From AC-49 sp963817035 (GTDB taxonomy: Bacteria > Actinomycetota > Thermoleophilia > Solirubrobacterales > Solirubrobacteraceae): a DNA stretch of 64,000 nt. The position numbers and the translations under genes were made by a program. Shown piece after piece: positions 33,036 through 41,273 of this stretch. Under the pieces are notes generated by a model. That model did not search any database. It was not told the origin of the DNA and was given only the letters and a program-made list of their open reading frames with translations. The stretch spans positions 620,001 to 684,000 of the forward strand of contig CAWFMM010000004.1 in assembly GCA_963817035.1 (NCBI GenBank), given 5' to 3'. The stretch's first letter is position 1, and each line of letters begins with the position of its first letter.

Positions 33036-34398
33036 CCGCACCCGCCGTCGGCGACTGGACCAGCGTGACCACGCTGTCGTCCAGCGCCGAGGCGACGTAG
33101 ATGGCGTGCCCGTCGCCCGCGGCCAGGGCGACGGGGCCGCTCGGCCCGCCGAGGTCGCGCAGCGGCGTGCTCGGCGCGGTCAGCGTTCCGGCCGACGGGT
33201 CGAGGCTCAGCGCGAGGACCGCATTGGCGCCGAGCGCGACGACGACGAGATGCGCTCCGTCGGCGGTGACGACGGCCGCCTGCGCGCCGCGCAGCGAGCC
33301 GACCAGCGTGCAGCCCTGGCGCGCGACGGCGCTGAGACAGCCGCCGGCCTTCGGCGCCAGGGCGCCGGTGCTCGGGTTGCGGGCCAGCGCGACGACCGAC
33401 CCTGGGTCGCCGGCGACGACGATCAGCGTCGCGCCGTCGCGCGACAGGGCCAGGTTGCGCGCGCCGCGCAGCCCGGGGGTCGCGGTGGCGCAGCCCTGGT
33501 TGCCGGCGGCGCCGGTTGCCGAGTCGTGCACGCAGCCGCCGGCGCCCGGGGCGAGCGGTGTCAGCCGGCCGGTCGCCCGGTTGCGCAGGAAGCCGACGAC
33601 CGCGCTGGAGATCGGCGACGCTGCGTAGACGAAGCGCCCGTCGGCGGTCACGACGATCGACGTCAGCCCCTCGAGTCCGGCGGCGCGGGCGGGGCAGACC
33701 GCGGGCGCGCTGCCCTGGCTCTGGATGCACGGCGCGCGGTGATCGACGTGCAGCGCGCCACTGTGCACCGATCGCGCAAGCGTCACCAGCGTGTCCTGGC
33801 CGGTCGTCGTGCCGAACGTGGCGGCGTAGACCTGGCGGCCGTCGGGCGCCATGGCCAGCGCTCCGACCGAGCGCAGCGCGCCCGTCGCCGCGCAGCCGCG
33901 ACGCCCGCGGTGGATCAGGCACGCGCCGGCGATGGGATCGAGCGTCGCGGTTGCCAGGCCGACCACGGCCTGGTCGTCGCGGGACCCGGCGTAGATGTCG
34001 CGGCCGTCGGGGCTCGCGGCGAGCGCATCGACGCCGGACAGGCCGAACACGATCCGCGAACACGCCGCCGACGGCGCGGCGGTGACGCAGTGGCGCGAGC
34101 GCGGCGACGGGCCGCCGATTGCGGTCCCGGTCCGGCCGCGACGGCTGAGCGCGGTGACCGCGCTCTCGTCGGCGGATGCCACGAAGACGCGTGGGCCGGC
34201 GATCGCGAGGGCGGCCGGGCCGCCGAGGCCGGGGGCGAGGTGGGTGCACAGCTCGTCGCTGGTGGCCGCCGCCGCGTCGTGGATGCAGCCGTCGGGCACG
34301 GCGTCGATCGGGCCGGCGACGACGAGCGCATGGGCCGGAGCGGCGATCCCCGCGAGGAGCGTCAGCATCATCACGAAGGCCAGGCGCCGCGCGGACAT
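32983..34398 (-). CDS. Secreted beta-propeller protein
   Basis: 471 aa from ATG 34398, which follows GATAAT by 6 nt and starts a good signal peptide (MSARRLAFVMMLTLLAGIAA ... AHA). The body is a series of propeller blades with recurrent D-G-x-x-V/I-Y-A/V-A (SPDGRDIYAGS, APDGRQVYAAT, TADGRFVYAAS, SRDGATLIVVA, TADGAHLVVVA) interspersed with regularly spaced Cys pairs (CIHD, GCVHD, GCLSA). Resembles YVTN/lactonase-like propellers; no catalytic residues identified. Likely an extracellular scaffold. Confidence 0.8.
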   Translation of the reverse strand: MSARRLAFVMMLTLLAGIAAPAHALVVAGPIDAVPDGCIHDAAAATSDELCTHLAPGLGGPAALAIAGPRVFVASADESAVTALSRRGRTGTAIGGPSPRSRHCVTAAPSAACSRIVFGLSGVDALAASPDGRDIYAGSRDDQAVVGLATATLDPIAGACLIHRGRRGCAATGALRSVGALAMAPDGRQVYAATFGTTTGQDTLVTLARSVHSGALHVDHRAPCIQSQGSAPAVCPARAAGLEGLTSIVVTADGRFVYAASPISSAVVGFLRNRATGRLTPLAPGAGGCVHDSATGAAGNQGCATATPGLRGARNLALSRDGATLIVVAGDPGSVVALARNPSTGALAPKAGGCLSAVARQGCTLVGSLRGAQAAVVTADGAHLVVVALGANAVLALSLDPSAGTLTAPSTPLRDLGGPSGPVALAAGDGHAIYVASALDDSVVTLVQSPTAGAVSGASTGAPARSAPSAR

Positions 34399-34436
34399 CG
34401 GCGCATTATCGGGGCGGGTGTGGCAAGGTCGCGCCG

Positions 34437-35351
34437 ATGGGTCGATGGTTGATCGGGGTCGCGGGCATCGTCGTCGCCGGGGTGTTGGCCACCGGCGCCG
34501 GGGCACAGGTCGCGCCGGCCGGCTGCGCGGTCCCGACCACGTCGGGGTCCTCGGTCGTCAGCGTGACCAGTGGCGCCGTGCCGCGCACCGCCGTCGTCCA
34601 CGTGCCGACGTCGAGGTCCGGCGAGCTGCTTCCCGTGCTGTTCGCGATGCATGGCGCCGCGCAGAGCGGCACGTTCTTCGAGGGCTACACGGGCTTCTCG
34701 GCGCTCGCCGACAGCCAGCACTTCATCGCGGTCTATCCGAACGCGCTGCCGACGGTGCGCTTCGGCGGGCGGCCGTTCTGGAACATCGACGACACCGAGC
34801 CGACCCAGCCCGACGACGTGCGCTTCGTTTCCGATCTGCTCACGCAGTTGGAGTCGTCGCTGTGTGTCGATGCCACGCGGGTGTTTGCCACCGGCGTCTC
34901 CAACGGCGGTGGGATGACCGCCCGCCTCGGCTGCGAGCTCAGCGATCGGATCACCGCGATCGCCCCCGTGGCCGGTGGTTACAAGGCGCTGCCGGCCTGC
35001 CACCCGACGCACCGCGTCGCGGTGCTCGAGGTGCACGGCACGTCTGACGCAGCCGTGCCGTACACCGGCGTTCGCGGCACCGGCGCCGGTGCGGCGATGC
35101 CGTTCGTCGCGGCCTGGGCTGCCGTCGACGGCTGCGCACCGACGCCGCTGCAGACCACGCCCGCGCCGCGCGTCCTGCGCCTCGGATACACCGGGTGCGC
35201 CGGTGGCACCACGGTCGCCCACTTGCGGATCGCGGGCGGCGGGCACCAACTGCCCGGCGGACTGCCGCCCGACGCCGGCCAGCCCGCGAGCATCGACGTG
35301 CCGTGGGAGATCTGGCGCTTCTTCCGCGCGCACGGGCGCAGAGTGGGGTGA
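34437..35351 (+). CDS. Secreted polyhydroxybutyrate depolymerase/feruloyl esterase-like hydrolase
   Basis: 304 aa from ATG 34437 with signal peptide MGRWLIGVAGIVVAGVLATG. Alpha/beta hydrolase of the LpqC/PHB-depolymerase group: PVLFAMHGAAQSG (oxyanion region), ATGVSNGGGMTARL with nucleophile Ser155, EVHGTSDAAVPYTG with Asp204 and GGGHQLPGG with His270 complete the triad. Several Cys suggest disulfides. Hydrolyses extracellular esters; polymer versus phenolic ester specificity is open. Divergent from the propeller gene. Confidence 0.87.
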   Translation: MGRWLIGVAGIVVAGVLATGAGAQVAPAGCAVPTTSGSSVVSVTSGAVPRTAVVHVPTSRSGELLPVLFAMHGAAQSGTFFEGYTGFSALADSQHFIAVYPNALPTVRFGGRPFWNIDDTEPTQPDDVRFVSDLLTQLESSLCVDATRVFATGVSNGGGMTARLGCELSDRITAIAPVAGGYKALPACHPTHRVAVLEVHGTSDAAVPYTGVRGTGAGAAMPFVAAWAAVDGCAPTPLQTTPAPRVLRLGYTGCAGGTTVAHLRIAGGGHQLPGGLPPDAGQPASIDVPWEIWRFFRAHGRRVG

Positions 35352-35419
35352 GGGCACTGTGGCTCGCCCGACTCGTCCATCGACCCACCCCCAACCCAAC
35401 ATGCGCGACCATTGCGGAG

Positions 35420-37447
35420 ATGGCCGATTCAGCCCGATTCGCGCTCCCCGTCTTCCCAACCGCCGCCAGCTCCGAGGTGCGGTTGTCGCGGACGTGGGTC
35501 GTGGTCGCGCTCGGGGCGATCACCGTGCTGGCGGCGGGGCTGCGCATCGTCTCGCTGTCGAAGGTCGGTGGCAACCCGTTCTATGACGCCGCGGTGCGCA
35601 GCATGGGTCAGTCGCTGCGCAACTTCTTCTTCGGCGCGTTCGACCCGTCGGGCAGCGCGTCGATCGACAAGCCGCCGGTCGATCTGTGGCTTCAGGTCGC
35701 CAGCACGAAGCTGTTCGGCTTCAACGCGACCGCGCTGAAGCTGCCCGAGGCGCTGGCCGGAACCCTGTCGGTGCCGCTGCTCTACGACGCGGTGCGGCGC
35801 GTGTTCGGCACGGCGGCCGGCCTGTCGTCGGCGCTCGCGCTTGCCGTTCTGCCCGCCGCCGTGCTCACCTCGCGCAGCGACACGATGGACGCGGTCATGG
35901 GGCTGCTGCTCGTCGCCGCGCTGTGGTGTCTGATCCGCGCCGCGCAGATCGGCGGCTCGCGTTGGATCATGATCGCGGCGGTGTGCGTCGGCGTCGCGTT
36001 CAACGTCAAGTTGCTCGAGGCGTTCGTCGCGGTGCCCGCGTTGGCCGTCGGCGCGTGGCTTGCGTGCGAAGGCGACCGCCGCGATCGCGTGCGCACGACC
36101 GCGCTGGCCGGCCTCGTTCTGATCGCGGTGAGCCTCTCGTGGCTGACCGCGACGTCGATCGTCGGCTCGCAGCCCTACGCGATCGGCTCGACCAACGGCA
36201 GCCCGTGGAACGCGGCGTTCATCTTCAACGGGCTCGATCGCGTCGGCGCCTCGCCGCGCCCGCCGGCGACGCCCGCGACGCCCGCGGCGACAGCGCAGCA
36301 TCGCGTGTCGCGCCCGGCCGGTACCGACCTCGACGGGCGCCAGAACATCACCGCGCCGGGCGCCGCCCGGTTGTTCCCGCGCGAGGGTCCGTTGCCGGCC
36401 CAGCGGCTCGGGCTCGAGCTGCTCGTCGCCCTGCTGCTGGGCCTGCCCGCCCTGTGGGCACGGCGGCGCGAGGGGCCCGCCGCGCACGTTGCGGCGATCA
36501 CGATCGGGCTGTGGATCGTCACCGGCGCGGTCTTCTTCAGTGTCATGACGCGACTGCACCCGCGCTACGTCGAGGCGGTGACGCCGGCGATCGCGGCCGG
36601 GGTCGGGATCGGGGTCGCGTGGCTGGCCGGCGCGCGCGGGCGGATTCCGCTGTTCGCCGGCGGCGCGGCGATCGTCATCGCCGCCTATGCGGTGTGGGCC
36701 ACGTTCGGCTCGACGGCTGCTGTCGTCGGTCTGCTGGTCACGTGCGTGGGTGTCGGGTGCGCCGTGTGGGCCGCGTTCGGCCGCGCGACGCGCAACCCTG
36801 AGGCCGCCCGCCTGGCGCCGTGGGGCGTTGCGCTCGTGCTCTGCGGGCTCCTCGCCGCACCGACCGCCGACGCGATCGACATCGTCAATCGCCACCTGTC
36901 GGACTCCGGGCGCCCGGGCTCGATGCCCGTCGCGCGCGTCACTGCGCTGTCGCGATTCCTGCGCGCACATCGCGCCGGCGCGCGCTACTCGTTCGCCTCG
37001 GCCGGCGCGACCCAGGCGGGCGAGCTGATCGTCCGCGACGGCCAGCCGGTCCTGATCATGACCACGTTCGACGGGCGGCCGCTGATCTCGACGGCCGCGC
37101 TGGCGCGCGAGGTTGCGCACGGCGAGGTGCGCTACGCGCTGCTCGGCGGTACGTGCGCCGGGGACACGTCGACCAACCCGCTGTGCTCTGCTCCAGCCCA
37201 ATGGGTCTTCGGTCACGGCGTCGACGTGTCGGCTGAGGCACATGTCTATCCGGGTCTGCTCTGGCGGCTCGGGCCGTCCGCGTCGAGGGTCCGGGCCGAG
37301 CAGGCGGCGGCGCGGGCCCGCAGCCATGCTCGGCGCGCTCACCTGATCGCGATCGCGCGACACCACCTCGGTCCTGCCGCCGCGGCGCGTGGGAATGTGC
37401 CTTCTGCGACACGCCAGTCGCCCATTCGTCATCGTCATCGTCCATGA
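35420..37447 (+). CDS. GT39/ArnT-like membrane glycosyltransferase
   Basis: 675 aa from ATG 35420; a GTG at 35348 overlapping the esterase stop is an alternative start but adds no recognisable sequence. Membrane protein with about eleven TM helices. The first luminal loop FGAFDPSGSASIDKPPVDLWLQ carries the acidic residue and DKPP signature of PMT_2/ArnT-like transferases, followed by LFGFNATALKLPEALAG. The C-terminal ~200 residues form a periplasmic domain with a few Cys. It should transfer a sugar from a polyprenyl carrier to an exported acceptor. ATGA-coupled to the response regulator. Confidence 0.85.
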   Translation: MADSARFALPVFPTAASSEVRLSRTWVVVALGAITVLAAGLRIVSLSKVGGNPFYDAAVRSMGQSLRNFFFGAFDPSGSASIDKPPVDLWLQVASTKLFGFNATALKLPEALAGTLSVPLLYDAVRRVFGTAAGLSSALALAVLPAAVLTSRSDTMDAVMGLLLVAALWCLIRAAQIGGSRWIMIAAVCVGVAFNVKLLEAFVAVPALAVGAWLACEGDRRDRVRTTALAGLVLIAVSLSWLTATSIVGSQPYAIGSTNGSPWNAAFIFNGLDRVGASPRPPATPATPAATAQHRVSRPAGTDLDGRQNITAPGAARLFPREGPLPAQRLGLELLVALLLGLPALWARRREGPAAHVAAITIGLWIVTGAVFFSVMTRLHPRYVEAVTPAIAAGVGIGVAWLAGARGRIPLFAGGAAIVIAAYAVWATFGSTAAVVGLLVTCVGVGCAVWAAFGRATRNPEAARLAPWGVALVLCGLLAAPTADAIDIVNRHLSDSGRPGSMPVARVTALSRFLRAHRAGARYSFASAGATQAGELIVRDGQPVLIMTTFDGRPLISTAALAREVAHGEVRYALLGGTCAGDTSTNPLCSAPAQWVFGHGVDVSAEAHVYPGLLWRLGPSASRVRAEQAAARARSHARRAHLIAIARHHLGPAAAARGNVPSATRQSPIRHRHRP

Positions 37448-38187
37448 CCACGACCGATACCTCTGATCCCGTGACGGTCACCACGATGGAGCCCGGCAGC
37501 TCCCTCGACATCCTCGTCGTCGATGACGAGTCGACGTTGCGCGAAACGCTGACGCGGGCGTTCTCGCGTGAAGGCCATCGCGTCGCGGCGGTCGCCGACG
37601 GCAACGCCGCGATCGAGCGCGCGTCAACCGAGCATTTCGACATCGTGCTGCTCGACGTCGCGCTGGGCGCCGGCCCGTCCGGCCATGACGTCTGCCGCAC
37701 GCTGCGCACGCGGCGCAACATCGTGCCGATCATCATGCTGACCGCACTCGACAGCGAGGCTGACGCGGTCCAGGGGCTCGAGTCGGGCGCCGACGACTAC
37801 GTGACCAAGCCGTTCGGGCTGGCCGAGCTGCGCAGCCGGGTCCGTGCGGTGCTGCGCCGCGCGGGGCCGCGGACTCCGCACGCCGACGTCCTCGCGGTCG
37901 GTCCGGTCGTGCTCGATCGGTCGCGGCGGGAGGTTCAGCTGTACGACGAGCCGGTGCGCCTGACGTTCTCGGAGTTCGAGCTCGTGGCCCAGATGATGGC
38001 CGAGCCCGGTCGCCTGTTCAACCGCCAGGAGCTGCTGCGCGCGATCTGGGGCGACAGCGCCTACCGCGATCCCCGTGCGATCGACGTGCACATCCGCCAT
38101 CTGCGCGAGAAGCTCGAACGGGTGCCCGAGCGCCCCGAGTTGATCCTCACCGTGCGTGGCGCCGGGTACCGGTTCCAGGACGGCTGA
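37444..38187 (+). CDS. OmpR-family response regulator
   Basis: 247 aa, ATG overlapping the glycosyltransferase stop. Receiver domain (residues ~20-140): acidic pair Asp27/Asp28, phospho-acceptor Asp71 in FDIVLLDVAL, Thr in MLTAL, Lys in VTKPF. The C-terminal winged helix (~155-245) includes FNRQELLRAIWG and DPRAIDVHIRHLREKL. Works with the kinase encoded 3 nt downstream. Coupling to a GT39 gene suggests envelope-stress or glycan regulation, an inference. Confidence 0.95.
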   Translation: MTTTDTSDPVTVTTMEPGSSLDILVVDDESTLRETLTRAFSREGHRVAAVADGNAAIERASTEHFDIVLLDVALGAGPSGHDVCRTLRTRRNIVPIIMLTALDSEADAVQGLESGADDYVTKPFGLAELRSRVRAVLRRAGPRTPHADVLAVGPVVLDRSRREVQLYDEPVRLTFSEFELVAQMMAEPGRLFNRQELLRAIWGDSAYRDPRAIDVHIRHLREKLERVPERPELILTVRGAGYRFQDG

Positions 38188-38190
38188 GAG

Positions 38191-39588
38191 GTGCGCTGGC
38201 CGACGTTCGGCCTGCGCCTGCGCCTCGTCGCCGCGCTCGCGCTCGTCGGAGCGGTTGCGCTGGGCGTCGCGGCGCTGGCGGTCCTGCAGCCCCTGGAGCG
38301 TCGTCTGCGCCACGATCAGTCGGTGTCGCTGCAGGCCGCGGCGAAGACGGTGCGCGTCGAGCTGCGCTCGATGATGACGCAACCCGGCAGGGCGGACTCC
38401 GCGAGGCTCGCCCGGCGCCTGGCGTCGCTCGCGCGCTCGACCCAAGCCGTCGCGACGGTGACCGACGCGGACGGCATCGTGGCGAGCAGCGACAGCGCTG
38501 AGCCGGGCCGGCGGGCCGACGGTGCCCACGCGCTCGCCGCCGGCCAGACGACCGAGGTCACGCGCAGTAACGATCTCTACGTCGCGGTGCCGTTCGCCGC
38601 CGGGCACGCGCGCTTCGCCCTGGTCCTGCGCAAGCGCCTGACCGACGTCACCGCCGCGGCCCACGTCGTCCAGCGCGCGTTCCTGACTGCGGGGCTCGTC
38701 GGCCTCGTCGTCGCGGTGATCCTCGGCCTCGGCCTGGCCGCCGCGCTGCTGCGGCGCCTGGGCCGGCTGCGCGACGCGACGCGCGACATGACCGAACACG
38801 GCCTCCGCGCACCACCGCCGAACGATCCGACCCGTGACGAGATCGGCGAGCTGTCGCGGGCGTTCGCGGCGATGCAGGAGGGGCTGCGCCGTCAGGAGGA
38901 GGCGCGGCGTACCTTCGTCGCCACCGCGTCACACGAGCTGCGTACGCCGCTGGCGTCGCTGCAGGGAACGCTCGAGCTGCTCGGCGACGATCTCTCCGAC
39001 GCCGAGCCCGACCTCGACGACGCACGCCAGCAGGTGGCCAGCGCGCATGAGCAGGCCAAGCGGCTCACGGGCCTGTCGGTCGACCTGCTCGACCTGACGC
39101 GGCTCGACGCCGATGTGCCGCTGCGCGAGGAGCCGGTCGAGCTCGGCGAGGTGGCGCAGGCCGTCGCCGCCGAGTTCGCCGTTCGCGCTGACGAGCGCGG
39201 GATGGAGCTGCACGTCGCGCGGCCGGGCTCGCTGTGGGCGCTCGGCGATCCGGGGGCGACCGCTCGCGTGCTGCGGATCCTGATCGACAATGCGATGCGC
39301 TTCGCGCCCCGCGACAGCGCGGTGCAGATCGCCGTGTTCGCCGACGGCCCACGGGCTTGCGCGTCGGTCAGCGACAGCGGGCCCGGAGTCGCCGACGACG
39401 AGCGCCAGATCGTCTTCGAGCGCTTCCGCCGTGGCCGCACGCCGGGCGGCGGCGGCTTTGGCCTCGGCCTCGCGATCGGTCGCGAGCTCGCTCAGCGCAT
39501 GCAGGGAACGCTCGAGCTCGCCGCCGCGAATGCCGGCACCGGCGCCCGCTTCGAGCTGCGTCTGCCGGTCGCGCCCGACGCTCTTTAG
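38191..39588 (+). CDS. Membrane sensor histidine kinase
   Basis: 465 aa from GTG. TM1 ~9-32, extracytoplasmic sensor ~33-160, TM2 ~163-188, HAMP linker to ~235, HisKA with phospho-acceptor His248 in ATASHELRTPLASLQ, then HATPase_c with N-box DNAMRFAP, G1 SDSGPGVADDE, F-box FERF and G2 GGGFGLGLAI. All catalytic boxes are intact. Signal unknown; the sensor segment is short and Ala/Arg-rich. Overlaps the convergent GtrA gene by 4 bp. Confidence 0.95.
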   Translation: MRWPTFGLRLRLVAALALVGAVALGVAALAVLQPLERRLRHDQSVSLQAAAKTVRVELRSMMTQPGRADSARLARRLASLARSTQAVATVTDADGIVASSDSAEPGRRADGAHALAAGQTTEVTRSNDLYVAVPFAAGHARFALVLRKRLTDVTAAAHVVQRAFLTAGLVGLVVAVILGLGLAAALLRRLGRLRDATRDMTEHGLRAPPPNDPTRDEIGELSRAFAAMQEGLRRQEEARRTFVATASHELRTPLASLQGTLELLGDDLSDAEPDLDDARQQVASAHEQAKRLTGLSVDLLDLTRLDADVPLREEPVELGEVAQAVAAEFAVRADERGMELHVARPGSLWALGDPGATARVLRILIDNAMRFAPRDSAVQIAVFADGPRACASVSDSGPGVADDERQIVFERFRRGRTPGGGGFGLGLAIGRELAQRMQGTLELAAANAGTGARFELRLPVAPDAL

Positions 39589-39992
39589 ATCGGGTCGGGC
39601 GTCGCCGGCGGCGCCCGGAACGCCCATCGGCGCGCGAGCACGAAGCCCTGCACCGCGACGACCGGCGCGACGAGCAGCTGCGCCAGCAGCTTGCCGACCC
39701 CGACGTCGGCGACGAGCAGCGTGATCAGGACGAGGTCGGTCAGCAGGCCGAGCACGAACACGACGCCGTAGCGCGGACCGACGCGTAGATGCGAGCCGCC
39801 GTGCCCGGCGAACGTCCACGCGCGATTGACGACGTAGCTCGTCAGCCCGCCCAGCGTGTAGCCGATCGCCGATGCGACGCGGTAGTGCACGCCGGCCACG
39901 ATCAGGCCGTGGTAGGCGAGCAGCGTGACCGCCGTGTTGAGCACACCGACGGCGGCGTAGCGGGCGAACTGGGCGATCGGTGGCGCGTGCAT
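39585..39992 (-). CDS. GtrA family membrane protein
   Basis: 135 aa from ATG 39992. Four TM helices; QFARYAAVGVLNTAVTLLAYHGLI, GYTLGGLTSYVVNRAWTF and RRWAFR are typical GtrA/DPMS-flippase-like signatures. The family is thought to move or anchor polyprenyl-phosphate sugars for glycosylation. Neighbouring GT39 and DUF354 genes fit that. The longer in-frame extension upstream is Arg-rich shadow sequence. Confidence 0.88.
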   Translation of the reverse strand: MHAPPIAQFARYAAVGVLNTAVTLLAYHGLIVAGVHYRVASAIGYTLGGLTSYVVNRAWTFAGHGGSHLRVGPRYGVVFVLGLLTDLVLITLLVADVGVGKLLAQLLVAPVVAVQGFVLARRWAFRAPPATPDPI

Positions 39993-40033
39993 AGCGCCTC
40001 CAGCGTACGAGGAGAAACGAAGTGCCGCGCAAC

Positions 40034-40429
40034 TCAGCTGCCGATGATCACGACGAGCACCGTCGCGATGCCGAGCAGCACCGCGACTACACCGATCACC
40101 GCGAGCGCCACGTCGCCCGGCGAGGCGTAGTGCCCCGCGCGGATCGCCTCGTCGACCTGCGCGCGGCGGCGCAGGCCGTAGACCACGAGCGCGACGCCGA
40201 GCAGGCCGTAGCCGGCGCCGAGCACCTCGTAGGGCCAACGCGTCGTGTGCGGATGGCTGAGATCGGGGATCAGCTTGCCGACCGCCAGCGCGACCGCGGT
40301 TGCCGTCAAGCCGGTGCGCAGCCACGCGAGCATCGTGCGCTCGTTGGCCAGCCACGTGCGGCGGGTCGCGTCGGCGTCCTGATCGAACGCGGGCGGACGC
40401 GGCGGGGTCGGGGGCGGGCTCTCGGTCAC
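40034..40429 (-). CDS. DUF202 membrane protein (YidH-like)
   Basis: 131 aa with a Pro-rich N-terminus, then the family motif RRTWLANERTMLAWLRTGLTATAVALAVGK and three TM helices. DUF202 proteins are small inner-membrane proteins of unknown function. Lies 42 bp upstream (in its own direction) of GtrA, possibly in one transcript. Confidence 0.88.
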   Translation of the reverse strand: MTESPPPTPPRPPAFDQDADATRRTWLANERTMLAWLRTGLTATAVALAVGKLIPDLSHPHTTRWPYEVLGAGYGLLGVALVVYGLRRRAQVDEAIRAGHYASPGDVALAVIGVVAVLLGIATVLVVIIGS

Positions 40430-40681
40430 GTTCGGCCAGAGCGTACGCGACCGCCGCGTTCACGCTCACCCGAATCGCGCTCGCGACCGGTGGCCGGCAC
40501 CGCATCCGGCGGTGACACCTGTCACAATGTTGTTACAAAGTCCGCCCTCGGGTACAGTGGCGCCCCTGCCGACATCGTACGATCCGCGCCAACCGCGCGA
40601 CCCGATCGTCGGTAGGGTCCACCGCCGCCCGCCTCCGCCCCCTCGTTTCGCCTCTCCCCGCCATGCCTGCTCACGACCCAC
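40430..40681. other. 252-bp regulatory region before the ATP synthase operon
   Basis: No gene is supported here. It contains a CRP-like palindrome and a good sigma70-type promoter (40512-40558), then a ~120-nt leader with a second TAGGGT hexamer at 40613-40618. Open frames across it on both strands are low-complexity shadows. Confidence 0.6.
40512..40558 (+). promoter_or_regulatory. ATP synthase operon promoter with CRP-like palindrome
   Basis: GTGACA-CC-TGTCAC (40512-40525) is a perfect palindrome that also reads GTGA-N6-TCACA, the CRP/GlxR-type half-site arrangement. It sits 4 bp upstream of TTGTTA (-35, 40530-40535), 17 nt, TACAGT (-10, 40553-40558). Site position just upstream of -35 would suit a class I/II activator or a repressor. 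Transcription would leave a leader of roughly 115-130 nt. Confidence 0.55.
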
Positions 40682-40900
40682 TTGCCGACCCCGATGACGC
40701 CCCCGACGCCCCCCCGCCGACCCCCGGCCGGCGGGATGGCCGCGGGATCCCTGATCGTGGGCGGGCTCGTGCTCGGCGCGCTCATCGGCGCTGGGGTGGG
40801 CGCGCTCGTGGGTGCGATGGGTCCGGCGCTCGGCGTCGGCCTGTTCCTCGGGATCGCCGGGGGAACCGCGGCTGTGATCGTTCGCTTCCGGGACCTCTGA
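40682..40900 (+). CDS. AtpZ-like small membrane protein
   Basis: Up to 72 aa from TTG 40682; ATG 40694 and 40736 are alternatives. Two glycine-rich TM helices (GSLIVGGLVLGALIGAGVG and GPALGVGLFLGIAGGTAAVIV) ending in RFRDL match the short AtpZ/AtpI family that accompanies ATP synthase and may aid c-ring assembly or cation supply. The ATG at 40663 opens another frame with a natural-looking Asp/Pro-rich lead, separated from this frame by a C7 run, so an indel here cannot be excluded. Confidence 0.65.
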   Translation: MPTPMTPPTPPRRPPAGGMAAGSLIVGGLVLGALIGAGVGALVGAMGPALGVGLFLGIAGGTAAVIVRFRDL

Positions 40901-40907
40901 GCCGGCC

Positions 40908-41273
40908 ATGAACGCACTGCGCTACTTCGACATCGGCTTGGTGCTCGTCACCGGGCCGTTCGTGGCCGCGGCCGGTCTGCCGATGTTCGGCTACGTCCTT
41001 GCGGCCGGCGCGTGGATCATCACGCGCCTGTTCGGAATGTGGCTCGACAGCCGGGCAAAGAAGGCCAACGACGCGCGAGCGTACGCCGGGCTCACGATTG
41101 CTGGCATGATTGCCCGCGTCTGGATCATGGTCCTGGCGATCGTGACCGCGCGTGTCGCCGGAGGGCGCGAGGATGGCATCATGGCCGCCGCACTCTCCTT
41201 GGCCGCGTTCACGGCCTACCTCGTGCTCAACACTCTCGCCCGCCAGATCGACCGCAAGCCCCTCAACTCATGA
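40908..41273 (+). CDS. AtpI-position membrane protein
   Basis: 121 aa, 7 bp after the AtpZ-like gene, ATG overlap with atpB. Three to four TM helices (GLVLVTGPFVAAAGLPMFGYVLAAGAWI, AGMIARVWIMVLAIVTARVAG, MAAALSLAAFTAYLVLNTLA) with a basic cytoplasmic loop. Position and topology match ATP synthase subunit I, though no sharp sequence motif confirms it. Confidence 0.65.
   Translation: MNALRYFDIGLVLVTGPFVAAAGLPMFGYVLAAGAWIITRLFGMWLDSRAKKANDARAYAGLTIAGMIARVWIMVLAIVTARVAGGREDGIMAAALSLAAFTAYLVLNTLARQIDRKPLNS

Noticed and set aside
40466..40909. 147-codon minus-strand frame upstream of the atp operon
   Set aside because: Pro/Arg/Glu-rich, overlaps the promoter and AtpZ-like gene, no motif.
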